Below are positions 16,949 through 24,798 of a stretch of 32,475 nt of DNA, one piece after another (position 1 is the first letter of the stretch; each line of letters starts with the position of its first letter). This stretch comes from Pseudomonadota bacterium (GTDB lineage: Bacteria > Pseudomonadota > Gammaproteobacteria > Ga0077536). Made by a program: the position numbers and the translations under genes. A model generated the notes under the pieces. It ran no database searches and had not been told where the DNA came from. It saw nothing but the letters and a program-made list of their open reading frames with translations. The stretch covers positions 1-32,475 of the forward strand of contig JAPOKK010000013.1 of NCBI GenBank assembly GCA_029977665.1, written 5' to 3'.

Positions 16949-17500
16949 GTGACCCAGGCCGTGATCTCGGTGCTCGGCGAAGATCGCCCGGGCATCATCG
17001 CCGCGGTCTCGCAGGCGCTGCTCGACGCCGGCTGCAACATCCGTAGCGTCAGCCAGACGCTGCTGCAGGCCGTGTTCGGCGCGCTGTTCGTCGTCGCCAT
17101 GCCCGATGAAGTCGACGAAGCGGCGCTGGCTCACACGCTCACCGCCGCGCTCGAAGGCCTCGATCTGGACGTCATCGTGCATGCCTATCCGGCCGGAGCG
17201 GCCGCGTCGCGCCCGCATGCCGAGCCCTTCGTCGTCACCACGCACGGCCCGGATCGCCCCGGTATCGTCGCCGCGGTCAGCGGCGTGCTCGCGCGTTACG
17301 GCGTCAACGTGACCGACCTGCAGGCGGTGTTCGAAGGCGGCGACCGGCCCGAGGCGAACGCCATGATCTTCCAGGTCGACGTGCCGGATTCGGTATCGCT
17401 GGCCGCGCTCAAGGCCGATCTCGCTTCGGCCGCCGAGCGCCTCGGGCTCGAACTCAACGTGCAGCACCGGCGGCTGTTCGAGATCATGAACCGCATCTGA
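16949..17500 (+). CDS. tandem ACT-domain protein (GcvR-like)
   Basis: This 183-residue protein consists of two ACT amino-acid-binding domains. The first begins VISVLGEDRPGIIAAVSQ (about 5-22) and the second VVTTHGPDRPGIVAAVSG (about 92-109), each with the RPGI loop that lines the ligand site. It has no DNA-binding or catalytic domain. The start is GTG 16949, supported by AAGGAG 7 bp upstream. The gene directly precedes a UPF0210 protein by 45 bp; an ACT protein next to UPF0210 is a widespread arrangement in bacteria. A role as small-molecule sensor for that partner is the natural inference, but the ligand is unknown. Confidence 0.88.
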   Translation: MTQAVISVLGEDRPGIIAAVSQALLDAGCNIRSVSQTLLQAVFGALFVVAMPDEVDEAALAHTLTAALEGLDLDVIVHAYPAGAAASRPHAEPFVVTTHGPDRPGIVAAVSGVLARYGVNVTDLQAVFEGGDRPEANAMIFQVDVPDSVSLAALKADLASAAERLGLELNVQHRRLFEIMNRI

Positions 17501-17545
17501 GGCGCGCCGCGCCGGTACCCATCGCGCAGGCTGGAGGGCCATGAC

Positions 17546-18919
17546 ATGCTCGGCAAGCAGGAAGTGATCTCGACGCTCGAGATGCTCAAATACGAGCATC
17601 TCGACCTGCGTACGGTCACGCTCGGCATCTCGCTGCTCGACTGCGCGAGCGACGACGTCCGCGTGTTCACGGCACGTGCGAGACAGCGCATCGAGACCCT
17701 CGCCGCCGCGCTGGTCACGACCTGCGACCGGCTCGGCGCGACCTACGGCGTGCCGGTGGTCAACAAGCGTATCGCGGTCAGCCCGATTGCGCTGGTCGGC
17801 GCGCCTTTCACGGCCGCCGAGATGGTCGAGGTCGCCCGCGCGCTGGACACCGCTGCAGGCAATGTCGGCGTCGATTTCGTCGGCGGTTTCAGTGCGCTGG
17901 TGGAGAAGGGCATGGCCGCCGGCGACCGCGCCCTGATCGACGCTGTGCCCGAGGCGCTGGCGACGACCTCGCGCGTGTGCGCGTCGATCAACGTCGCCAC
18001 CACGCGCGCCGGCATCAACATGGACGCGGTGCTGCGCATGGGCGAGACGGTCAAGGCGACCGCCGAGCACACCGCGGGTGATGACGGTCTCGGCGCGGCC
18101 AAGCTGGTCGTTTTCGCGAATATTCCCGAGGACATCCCATTCATGGCCGGTGCCTACCTCGGCGTCGGCGAGGGCGACGCCGTGATCAACGTCGGCGTGA
18201 GCGGGCCGGGTGTGGTCAAGCGCGCGATCGAGCGCGCCATCGAGGCCGAGCCCGGCATCGACCTCGGCCGTCTCTCCGAAGTCATCAAGCAGACTGCGTT
18301 CAAGGTCACGCGCGCCGGCGAGCTGATCGGCCGCGAGGTTGCGCAGGCACTCGGCGTGACCTTTGGTGTGGTCGACCTGTCGCTCGCGCCGACGCCGACG
18401 CGCGGCGACAGCGTCGGTGAGATCTTCCGCAGCCTGGGCCTGGCCAGCATCGGCGCGCCGGGCAGCACCGCGGTGCTCGCCATGCTGAACGACGCGGTGA
18501 AAAAGGGCGGGGCTTTTGCCAGTTCCTACGTCGGCGGGTTGTCCGGCGCGTTCATTCCGGTCAGCGAGGACCTCGAGATCGCCGCCGCCGCGGCGCGCGG
18601 CGACTTGTCGATTGAGAAGCTCGAAGCGATGACCAGCGTGTGCTCGGTCGGGCTGGATATGATCGCGCTGCCCGGCGACACCAGCGCCGAGGCGCTCGCC
18701 GCGCTGATTGCCGACGAGATGGCGATCGGTGTGATCAATCGCAAGACCACCGCGGCCCGGCTCATCCCGGTGCCGGGTAAGACGGCCGGCGAGCACGCGC
18801 GTTTCGGTGGTCTGCTCGGTGAAGCGACCATCATGGCGCTGCCGCACGGCAGCGGCGGCAATGCCTTCGTGCGCTTTGGCGGACGCGTACCCGCGCCAAT
18901 CCAGAGCCTGGTCAACTGA
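17546..18919 (+). CDS. UPF0210/DUF711 family protein
   Basis: This 457-residue protein is the usual length for the UPF0210 (DUF711) family. It begins with the conserved stretch EVISTLEMLKYEHLDLRTVT, followed by NKRIAVSPIALV, GGFSALVEKGM and ISLLDCAS. The fold of the family is related to pyruvate formate-lyase barrels, but the C-terminal glycyl-radical motif is not seen here, so no radical chemistry is implied. Function is unknown. The start is ATG 17546 with GGAGG 8 bp upstream; an out-of-frame ATG at 17541 is ignored. It is cotranscribed with the ACT-domain gene 45 bp upstream. The high content of Gly, Ala and Val with well-kept codon bias shows a real gene. Confidence 0.9.
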   Translation: MLGKQEVISTLEMLKYEHLDLRTVTLGISLLDCASDDVRVFTARARQRIETLAAALVTTCDRLGATYGVPVVNKRIAVSPIALVGAPFTAAEMVEVARALDTAAGNVGVDFVGGFSALVEKGMAAGDRALIDAVPEALATTSRVCASINVATTRAGINMDAVLRMGETVKATAEHTAGDDGLGAAKLVVFANIPEDIPFMAGAYLGVGEGDAVINVGVSGPGVVKRAIERAIEAEPGIDLGRLSEVIKQTAFKVTRAGELIGREVAQALGVTFGVVDLSLAPTPTRGDSVGEIFRSLGLASIGAPGSTAVLAMLNDAVKKGGAFASSYVGGLSGAFIPVSEDLEIAAAAARGDLSIEKLEAMTSVCSVGLDMIALPGDTSAEALAALIADEMAIGVINRKTTAARLIPVPGKTAGEHARFGGLLGEATIMALPHGSGGNAFVRFGGRVPAPIQSLVN

Positions 18920-18941
18920 ACGCGGCGGCGCGCATCGGGAT

Positions 18942-19862
18942 TCAGTCGGTCGGCCCGCCCTGCGCCACCCAGGTGGCGCACGACGCGCCGAGTTCGTTCT
19001 CAGCCAGACGCTCGTAACGGGCGATGTCGGCAGCCGGCAGCACGGCGCGCCAGCGCCCGTTCGTGCCCTTGTGGATGAAGCGCGTGGCGCCGCCGTCCAT
19101 GCGCTTCCTGATGTGCGGCGCGATGCGCTCGGCGTTCGCCTTCATGTAATCGAACGTGCAACGCTGCACGATCGCGGGCCAGCGGGCCGGGGCTATGTCG
19201 ATATCGAGGAAGTCCGCGACGCGACGCATCTGGCCCTCGAGGTCGGCAAGCAGGTCGTTGTAGTGCAGCAGGAGCACGTTGGGCAGTGCTCGGACTTCCC
19301 ACCAGGAGCGCACGTTGCCGAAGAACGGCCAGGCCGGGTAGCCATCGCCGTCGAGCCAGTCGCGGAAATAGCGCGCGATGTCGGCGCAGGGGCGTTCTAG
19401 CGGCGGACCGACGCGACCGGGGGTGTCGTTGATCATCGCGTAAGCCGCGTCGTTGTAGGCCTGGTGGTGGTTGTACCAGCTCATCAGGGCGTCGCGGCCG
19501 TCGCGAGCGATATACAGGTATCGCGCCCGTGACGAGAAGACCAGGGCATCGACCGGCAGGTGCGTCTTCATGAAGCGCCGGTGCGTCTGCGCCTCGAGCA
19601 TCGCGCGTACTTTCTCGATCGGCGCATAGCGCTGGTCGATCCAAGGCGCGAGATCCATGATGGGCACGGTATCGGCGTCGTCGAACAGCAGCTGTGCGAC
19701 GATCTGCTGCATCCAGGTGGTGCCGGACTTGGCCCAGGTGGCGATGACGATATCGCCGTCGCGAAACGCGAAGCCGTTCCAGCGCGTCGAGTCCATGTGA
19801 TGATTCTGCAGCTCGCGCTGCTTGAGCGGCCACGCCGGTGGCGTTGCATCGTGCGCACTCAT
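18942..19862 (-). CDS. PAPS-dependent sulfotransferase
   Basis: This 306-residue cytosolic-type sulfotransferase would move a sulfuryl group from PAPS to a hydroxyl or amine of a small molecule. The 5'-phosphosulfate loop is ATWAKSGTTWMQQ (K45SGTTW50), the catalytic His is in FMKTHLP, and the 3'-phosphate site is ARDGRDALMSW. The C-terminal block carrying RKRMDGGATRFIHKG is equivalent to the family's RKGxxGDW region. The start ATG 19862 has GGAGGA 6 bp upstream. It is the last gene of a minus-strand block after a P450 (61-bp gap), a dehydrogenase and a BVMO, so sulfation of a hydroxylated hydrophobic compound, such as a steroid-like alcohol, is a reasonable guess. Bacterial members of this family are mostly uncharacterised. 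Confidence 0.93.
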   Translation of the reverse strand: MSAHDATPPAWPLKQRELQNHHMDSTRWNGFAFRDGDIVIATWAKSGTTWMQQIVAQLLFDDADTVPIMDLAPWIDQRYAPIEKVRAMLEAQTHRRFMKTHLPVDALVFSSRARYLYIARDGRDALMSWYNHHQAYNDAAYAMINDTPGRVGPPLERPCADIARYFRDWLDGDGYPAWPFFGNVRSWWEVRALPNVLLLHYNDLLADLEGQMRRVADFLDIDIAPARWPAIVQRCTFDYMKANAERIAPHIRKRMDGGATRFIHKGTNGRWRAVLPAADIARYERLAENELGASCATWVAQGGPTD

Positions 19863-19923
19863 GGGCAGTCCTCCGGGGCGATGCTGCGGTAGCGCCGACG
19901 CGCGGTCATGACGCGGGCCCGGG

Positions 19924-21141
19924 TCAGGCGCACACGCGCGCCTCGACCGGCAGTGACTTTAGCCCGAACAGGCGGTTGTTCGGCATCCACTCGGGTTCGC
20001 CGGCCAGGCTGAAGGTAAGGCCGCTAGCGCGGAGTTCTTCGAGCACCACGCGCAGCTCGAGGCGCGCCAGCGCGGCGCCGAGACAAAAATGCACGCCGGC
20101 GCCGAAGCCGAGGTGGCGATTGGGCGAGCGAGCGATGTCGAACGTGAACGGCTGCGCGAACACGCGCTCGTCGCGGTTGGCCGACATCTCCCAGAACGTG
20201 ACCTTGTCGCCTTCGCGGATGCGCTGGCCATGCAGCTCGAGGTCACGCGTCGCGGTTCGGCGCTTGTAGACGGAGGGCGTGGTCCAGCGTACGACCTCTT
20301 CGACCGCGGTCTTGACCACGCCGCGGTCGGCGCCGAGGCGTAGCCATTGCGCGGGATGCTCGATAAGCGCGAGCATGCCGCCGCTGATCGCGCGCGTGGT
20401 GGTCTCGGCGCCGGCCGGGAACAGCAGCGAGAAGAACGAGCGCAGCTCGTGGTCGCCGAGCCGCGTACCGTCTTCCTCGAGTTCGGCGTGGACGATGGCC
20501 GAGAAGATGTCGGTGCCGGGTTGCGCGCGTTTCGCCTCGATCAGCGACTGCGCGTAGCGCCGCACCTTGTTCGCGTAGTCCGACGCGATGACCGATTCGG
20601 AGGCCGACTCGATGCCGGCATCGACCCAGTCGACGAGCATCTCGCGATCGTTCTCCGGTACGCCGAGCACGATGCAGATCGCCTGGGTCGGAATCTCGCG
20701 CGAGAAGCGTCGCGCGAAATCGAAGCGTTCGCCGTCGCCGATGGTCGCGAGCAGTGCCCGCGTGCGCCGCCGGAGTTCGTCTTCGAGCGCGTTGACCGCG
20801 CGTACCGTGAAGCCCTTGTTGACCAGCGCGCGCAGGCGACGGTGGTAGGGATCGTCAGTGTGGTTGAGCACCTTGCCGGCGGTCGGCTCGTCCTTGATCG
20901 CGGTGCCGCCGCCGCTGCGCCCGCCCGCGGTGTCGGAAGAAAAGCTCGCCGGGTCCATGATGATGGCGTCGACATCGGCATGCCGGCTGACGACCCAGAA
21001 GCCCTCGCCGTCGGGGGTTGCCGTGGTCGGTGCGTGCCAGTAGAGCGGCGCGTGCTCGCGCAGCCAGGTGAAACTCGCGTGCGGGAAGCCACCGGCGAAG
21101 CTGCGACCGTCGGAAAGGTCGACGACGGGCGGGATGCTCAT
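19924..21141 (-). CDS. cytochrome P450
   Basis: This 405-residue soluble bacterial P450 is a haem-thiolate monooxygenase needing an external ferredoxin system, which is not encoded nearby. The haem ligand is C353 in FGAGVHFCLGAALARLE. The I-helix oxygen-binding motif is AGAETTTRA, and the EEVVRW segment is near the expected K-helix position. The frame extends upstream over the next gene, but the true start is ATG 21141 (MSIPPVVDLSDGRSF). It overlaps the stop of the preceding dehydrogenase by 4 bp (ATGA), indicating translational coupling. The N-terminal text LREHAPLYWH and the block DEPTAGKVLNHTDDPYHRRLR are typical of the terpene- and steroid-hydroxylating CYP families found in actinobacteria and proteobacteria. 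The exact CYP family and substrate are not assigned. Confidence 0.95.
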   Translation of the reverse strand: MSIPPVVDLSDGRSFAGGFPHASFTWLREHAPLYWHAPTTATPDGEGFWVVSRHADVDAIIMDPASFSSDTAGGRSGGGTAIKDEPTAGKVLNHTDDPYHRRLRALVNKGFTVRAVNALEDELRRRTRALLATIGDGERFDFARRFSREIPTQAICIVLGVPENDREMLVDWVDAGIESASESVIASDYANKVRRYAQSLIEAKRAQPGTDIFSAIVHAELEEDGTRLGDHELRSFFSLLFPAGAETTTRAISGGMLALIEHPAQWLRLGADRGVVKTAVEEVVRWTTPSVYKRRTATRDLELHGQRIREGDKVTFWEMSANRDERVFAQPFTFDIARSPNRHLGFGAGVHFCLGAALARLELRVVLEELRASGLTFSLAGEPEWMPNNRLFGLKSLPVEARVCA

Positions 21142-22046
21142 GCGGGTTTCACCGGCTTGCGCAGCGATGGCAGCGTGACGCCGGCAGCCTCTTCGAGCAC
21201 TTTGACGGTAGCGTAGAAGTCCTCGCCGCCGAGTCCGCGCGCGAGGGCCTGCTGGTAGATGCCGTGGGCGGCCTCGGTCAGCGGCATGGCGGCGCCGAGA
21301 GCGTGGGCCGAGTCGAGTGCGAGCGCGACGTCCTTGGCCGCGATGTCGAGCGCGAAGACGCCGAGATCGAAGCGCCGCGAGAGCGTCAGCGGCGCGCGGG
21401 CCATGAACGGCCCGGCGGAACTCGCCTTGAGCACCTCGAGCAGGTCGCTCGGATCCATGCCGGCCCGGGCGCCCATGACGAAACCCTCCTGGACGAGCAC
21501 GCTCGCGCAGAGGAAGACCTGGTTGTTGATCAGCTTGGTCAGCGTACCGCTGCCCGCCGGGCCGCGGTAGAAGACGTGCTCGGCCAGGGACTCGAGCAGG
21601 CCGCGGACCGTCTCGAAAGCGTCTCGCTCGCCACCGACCATGATGGCCAGGCGCCCTTCGCGCGCGGCCTGGCTGCCGCCGGACACCGGTGCGTCGAGAT
21701 AGGCGATGCCGCCGGCCGCGGCGCTTTCCGCAAGGCGGCGATTGAGTGCGAGGTCGTTGGTCGAGAGATCGACGACCGTGCGCAAGGCGCCGGCCCGGGC
21801 GAGCAGCCCTGCGTCTCCCGACACGACCGCCTCGATCTGCGCCGGGCCAGGCAGCGAGAGCAGCACCGTCTCGCACGCGTGCGCGAGCTCGGCGACGCTC
21901 GAGGCGACGACCGCGCCCGCGGCGCGCTGGGCAGCCAGCGCCTGCGGGTCGACGTCGAACGCGCGCACCGCGTTCCCCGTCTCGAGCAGCCTGAGTGCCA
22001 TCGGGCCGCCGATGGTGCCGCAGCCGATGAAGCCGACTTCAGCCAT
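21138..22046 (-). CDS. 3-hydroxyisobutyrate dehydrogenase-like NAD(P)-dependent oxidoreductase
   Basis: This 302-residue beta-hydroxyacid dehydrogenase has an N-terminal Rossmann domain opening GFIGCGTIGGPMA (about 5-17), the DAPVSGGSQAAREG substrate block, and the catalytic lysine K171 in TKLINNQVFL. The family oxidises 3-hydroxyisobutyrate, tartronate semialdehyde, 6-phosphogluconate or related short hydroxyacids. The start is ATG 22046, with GGGAGGT 8 bp upstream; the longer frame reaching 22187 lacks homology. The gene ends in an ATGA overlap with the P450 and follows a BVMO by 162 bp. Its place between two oxygenases suggests it handles a hydroxylated intermediate, which is inference. 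An imine reductase-like role cannot be excluded for such family members. Confidence 0.9.
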   Translation of the reverse strand: MAEVGFIGCGTIGGPMALRLLETGNAVRAFDVDPQALAAQRAAGAVVASSVAELAHACETVLLSLPGPAQIEAVVSGDAGLLARAGALRTVVDLSTNDLALNRRLAESAAAGGIAYLDAPVSGGSQAAREGRLAIMVGGERDAFETVRGLLESLAEHVFYRGPAGSGTLTKLINNQVFLCASVLVQEGFVMGARAGMDPSDLLEVLKASSAGPFMARAPLTLSRRFDLGVFALDIAAKDVALALDSAHALGAAMPLTEAAHGIYQQALARGLGGEDFYATVKVLEEAAGVTLPSLRKPVKPA

Positions 22047-22098
22047 GTGCCCGTACCTCCCCGCGCGCATGCCGTCCGTTGTCGAGCGTTGGTTGAAC

Positions 22099-22133
22099 GA
22101 CGCGCACCGTTGCCGCAGTCGGCGGTGCGCGTC
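22099..22133. terminator. long hairpin between BVMO and dehydrogenase genes
   Basis: GACGCGCACCG (22099-22109) and CGGTGCGCGTC (22123-22133) pair perfectly over 11 bp with a 13-nt loop. Allowing a 2-nt bulge, the pairing extends to flanking AACGA and TCGTT. It lies in the 162-bp gap. It has no T-run and could be a terminator, attenuator or mRNA stabiliser. Confidence 0.45.
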
Positions 22134-22208
22134 TCGTTCCCGGCGCCCGGTGTCCGACACGCCGCGATCGAACGCGTCAGGCACCACGCGGGGCGCCGGG
22201 CCGGCGTG

Positions 22209-23678
22209 TCAGCTGGCCAGCTCGAAAGCCTCCAGTTCGGGTTCGCGCATGACCTCGAAGAAGCGCGAGCGCGACCACGGCCAGCTCGCCGGCACGCCGT
22301 TCTTGTCGAGGTACCAGCTCTTGCAGCCGGTCGACCAGATGGAACGCTTGGCGACCGCGGTGCGCTGGCGTTCGAACTCGGCGGCAGCTTCCGCGCTCGC
22401 GCTGATCGCGCGGCACTCGCCGGCGCGGACCCGGTCCATCAGTTGCAGGATGTAGTTGACCTGGTGCTCGGCAATCTGGATGAGCGAGAAGTTGCCGACC
22501 GGGCCGTTGGGCCCGTTGAGCATGAAGAAGTTGGGGAACTCGGGGATCGAGATCGAGAGGTAGGCGACCGGGTGGTCGGCCCATACGTCGTCGAGATTAA
22601 CCCCGTTGCGCCCGAGCACGGTGGTCGGGCGGATGAAGCTGTCGGCGCGGAAGCCGGTCGCGACTACCAGTACGTCGAGATCGCGCAGCTCGCCGTCGGC
22701 GAGGCGCACGCCGCCCGGCTCGACGCCCTGGATGGGCGTGGTCACGAGGTGGGCATTGGGATGCTGGATGGCCTCGTAGAAATCGCTCGAGAAAATCAGG
22801 CGCTTGCAGCCCGCGCGATAGTTCGGGCGCAGCTTCTCGCGCAGCTCGGGGTCGCGCACGTTGTCTTCCAGGTTCGCCAGGCACTCGGCCTCGATGCCTT
22901 TCATCTCGTCCGACTCGGCGTCGATGACCGCGTTGGAAAAGCGCTCGAACTCCTTGTTGGCGAGATCGCGCACTTCCTGCAGCAGGGCCGGGTTGCGCCG
23001 GAACTCGGCTTTCTGCTCCTCGCTGTAGGTGAGGTTCTCGATCGGCGAGATCCACTGCGCGGTACGCTGGAACAGATCGAAGCGTCCGACCTTATCGACC
23101 AGGGCCGAGGTGATCTGGATGGCGGTCGAGCCGGTGCCGATGACACCCACGCGCTTGCCTTCGAGCGGTACCGAGTGATCCCAGCACGCGCTGTGGAAGC
23201 AGGCGCCGGCAAAACTGTCGAGACCGGGAATGTCGGCGGTGTGCGGGTGGTGCAGCACGCCAGTGGCGGCGATGACGAAGTCGGCCTCGTCCTCGCGACC
23301 GCTGGAGGTGCGAATGCGCCAGCGGCCGTCCTCGAACGCGCAGTACGGCACGGCCTCATTGAAGCGGATGTACGGGATGACGTCGTACTTCTGCGCAACG
23401 CGTTCGAAATAGCTCTGGATTTCCGGGCCCGAGGCGAATGTCGAACTCCACTCCGGGTTCGGCTCGAACGAATAGGTATAGAGGTGGGCCGGCACGTCAC
23501 AGGCGATGCCCGGGTAGGTGTTCTCGCGCCAGGTACCGCCGAGGCGGTCGGATTTCTCGTAAATGACGAAATTCTCGTAGCCCGCCTCGCGCAGCTTGAT
23601 GGCGGACAGGATGCCGGCCATGCCGGCGCCGATGATCACGATGCGCAGGTCTTGGCCACTCGTCTGGGTGGTCGTCAT
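22209..23678 (-). CDS. flavin-containing Baeyer-Villiger type monooxygenase
   Basis: This 489-residue FAD/NADPH monooxygenase is distinct from the one at 1635-3134. The FAD fold starts VIIGAGMAGI (about 14-23), followed by GGTWRENTYPG. The BVMO fingerprint is FAGACFHSACWDH (F156, G158, H162, W166) with Asp instead of Pro after the Trp, an accepted variant. The NADPH motif VIGTGSTA and a late ATGF motif complete the pattern. The start is ATG 23678 (MTTTQTSGQDLRIVIIG), with GGGGAG about 8 bp upstream. It is the first gene of a minus-strand block with a dehydrogenase, a P450 and a sulfotransferase, so it may lead an operon. It is divergent from an SDR across a 290-bp gap. Conversion of a cyclic or side-chain ketone to an ester is the likely chemistry. 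Confidence 0.94.
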   Translation of the reverse strand: MTTTQTSGQDLRIVIIGAGMAGILSAIKLREAGYENFVIYEKSDRLGGTWRENTYPGIACDVPAHLYTYSFEPNPEWSSTFASGPEIQSYFERVAQKYDVIPYIRFNEAVPYCAFEDGRWRIRTSSGREDEADFVIAATGVLHHPHTADIPGLDSFAGACFHSACWDHSVPLEGKRVGVIGTGSTAIQITSALVDKVGRFDLFQRTAQWISPIENLTYSEEQKAEFRRNPALLQEVRDLANKEFERFSNAVIDAESDEMKGIEAECLANLEDNVRDPELREKLRPNYRAGCKRLIFSSDFYEAIQHPNAHLVTTPIQGVEPGGVRLADGELRDLDVLVVATGFRADSFIRPTTVLGRNGVNLDDVWADHPVAYLSISIPEFPNFFMLNGPNGPVGNFSLIQIAEHQVNYILQLMDRVRAGECRAISASAEAAAEFERQRTAVAKRSIWSTGCKSWYLDKNGVPASWPWSRSRFFEVMREPELEAFELAS

Positions 23679-23968
23679 GAAATGGTCTCCCCTTGGGCGC
23701 CCCACCGTCGTGGCGGCGCGTCTCGTAGCTTCGAACGCCCCGGTCGGGGCGGCTCAGTGGCGTAGTTTACGTCAACCGGTGCGTGGCTGGCGCCGGGGCA
23801 GCGGTTTCGTGGCGCGCACTTGACCTGGCTCAAGTGGTCGTCGCCGCCGACATGCTCGAAGCGGTACCCGGCCCGGTGGTGGACGGCGCCGACCGCCTCC
23901 GACACCATGGGCGCCTCGGGCGGCGCGACGCCGCTTGCACGGCTCAGGAAAACGAAGGGGGCAGGGGT
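23679..23968. other. divergent promoter region between BVMO and SDR genes
   Basis: About 290 bp separating divergent starts. The only AT-richer patch, near 23762-23776, contains GTTTACGTCAAC, a near-palindrome whose halves resemble the tetR operator half-sites but with no spacer. Otherwise nothing is recognised; ORFs here are shadows. Confidence 0.4.
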
Positions 23969-24739
23969 ATGGATCTGGGACTTGCTGGGAAGACCGCACT
24001 CGTCACCGGCGGTTCACGCGGTATCGGCCGCGCGATTGCCGCGCGCCTGCTTGCCGAAGGCGCCTCGGTCGCGATTTGCGCGCGCCACGGCGTCGAGGTC
24101 GAACAGGCGGGCGCCGCGCTCGCCGCGCAGGCGGCGGCCGGTGCCCGCGTCCATGCTGGTGCCGCCGACGTGACCGATGGCGCAGCGCTGAGCGCCTTCA
24201 TCGACGCGGCGGCCGATGCCCTGGGCGGGATCGACGTCGTCGTCGCCAACGTCAGCGCGCTCGGCGGTTCCCCTGACGAGGAGACCTGGCGGCGCAGCAT
24301 GGAAGTCGACATGCTCGGCACGGTGCGCACCGTCGACGCGGCGATGCCCTACCTCGAACAGTCCGCGGCCGGCGCCATCGTCGCCATCGCCTCGACTGCA
24401 GCGCTCGAGGCCTTTGGCGGCGCGCGCCCCTATAACGCGATCAAGGCGGCGGTCATCAACTACGTGTCGAACCTCGCCACCACGCTCGCGCCGCGCGGGA
24501 TTCGCGCCAACACGGTCTCGCCGGGGACGATCTATTTCGATGACGGCGTATGGGGCCAGCGCAAGCGCGAGCAGCCCGAGACCTATGCCGCCGCGCTCGC
24601 CGGCAACCCGATGGGACGCATGGGGACACCGGAGGAGGTCGCCAACGCGGTCGCTTTCCTGGCCAGCCCGGCGGCGAGCTTCGTCACCGGGGCCAACCTG
24701 GTCGTCGACGGCGGTTTCACCCGGCGCATCCAGTACTGA
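23969..24739 (+). CDS. short-chain dehydrogenase/reductase (SDR)
   Basis: This 256-residue classical SDR has the nucleotide-binding motif TGGSRGIG (about 14-21), a catalytic triad of S142 (AIASTAAL), Y155 and K159 (YNAIKAA), and the C-terminal FVTGANLVVDGGF typical of FabG-like enzymes. The usual NNAG motif reads ANVSA. The start is ATG 23969, after the purine-rich AAGGGGGCAGGGG; the extension to 23783 lacks homology. It catalyses NAD(P)-dependent alcohol/ketone interconversion. It is divergent from the BVMO block and convergent with a ketopantoate reductase family gene, so it could supply the ketone that the BVMO uses, but this is only contextual. Confidence 0.93.
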   Translation: MDLGLAGKTALVTGGSRGIGRAIAARLLAEGASVAICARHGVEVEQAGAALAAQAAAGARVHAGAADVTDGAALSAFIDAAADALGGIDVVVANVSALGGSPDEETWRRSMEVDMLGTVRTVDAAMPYLEQSAAGAIVAIASTAALEAFGGARPYNAIKAAVINYVSNLATTLAPRGIRANTVSPGTIYFDDGVWGQRKREQPETYAAALAGNPMGRMGTPEEVANAVAFLASPAASFVTGANLVVDGGFTRRIQY

Positions 24740-24749
24740 CTGACGCCCC

Positions 24750-24768
24750 TGCGCGCGATCCACGCGCA
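24750..24768. terminator. small hairpin between convergent SDR and reductase genes
   Basis: TGCGCG and CGCGCA form a 6-bp stem with a 7-nt loop in the 59-bp convergent gap. There is no T-run; confidence is low. Confidence 0.25.
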
Positions 24769-24798
24769 CTGGTACGAGCTGCGGCGGAGCATCGGCAC

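Noticed and set aside
15026-18847. 1273-residue minus-strand ORF antisense to gamma-glutamyltransferase, ACT and UPF0210 genes
   Set aside because: It is antisense to three clearly recognisable proteins and is Arg/His/Asp/Gly-rich without motifs; it results from the GC-biased third codon position of the real genes.
21264-23765. 833-residue plus-strand ORF antisense to the dehydrogenase and BVMO
   Set aside because: Both genes on the other strand have complete catalytic motifs; this translation has none.
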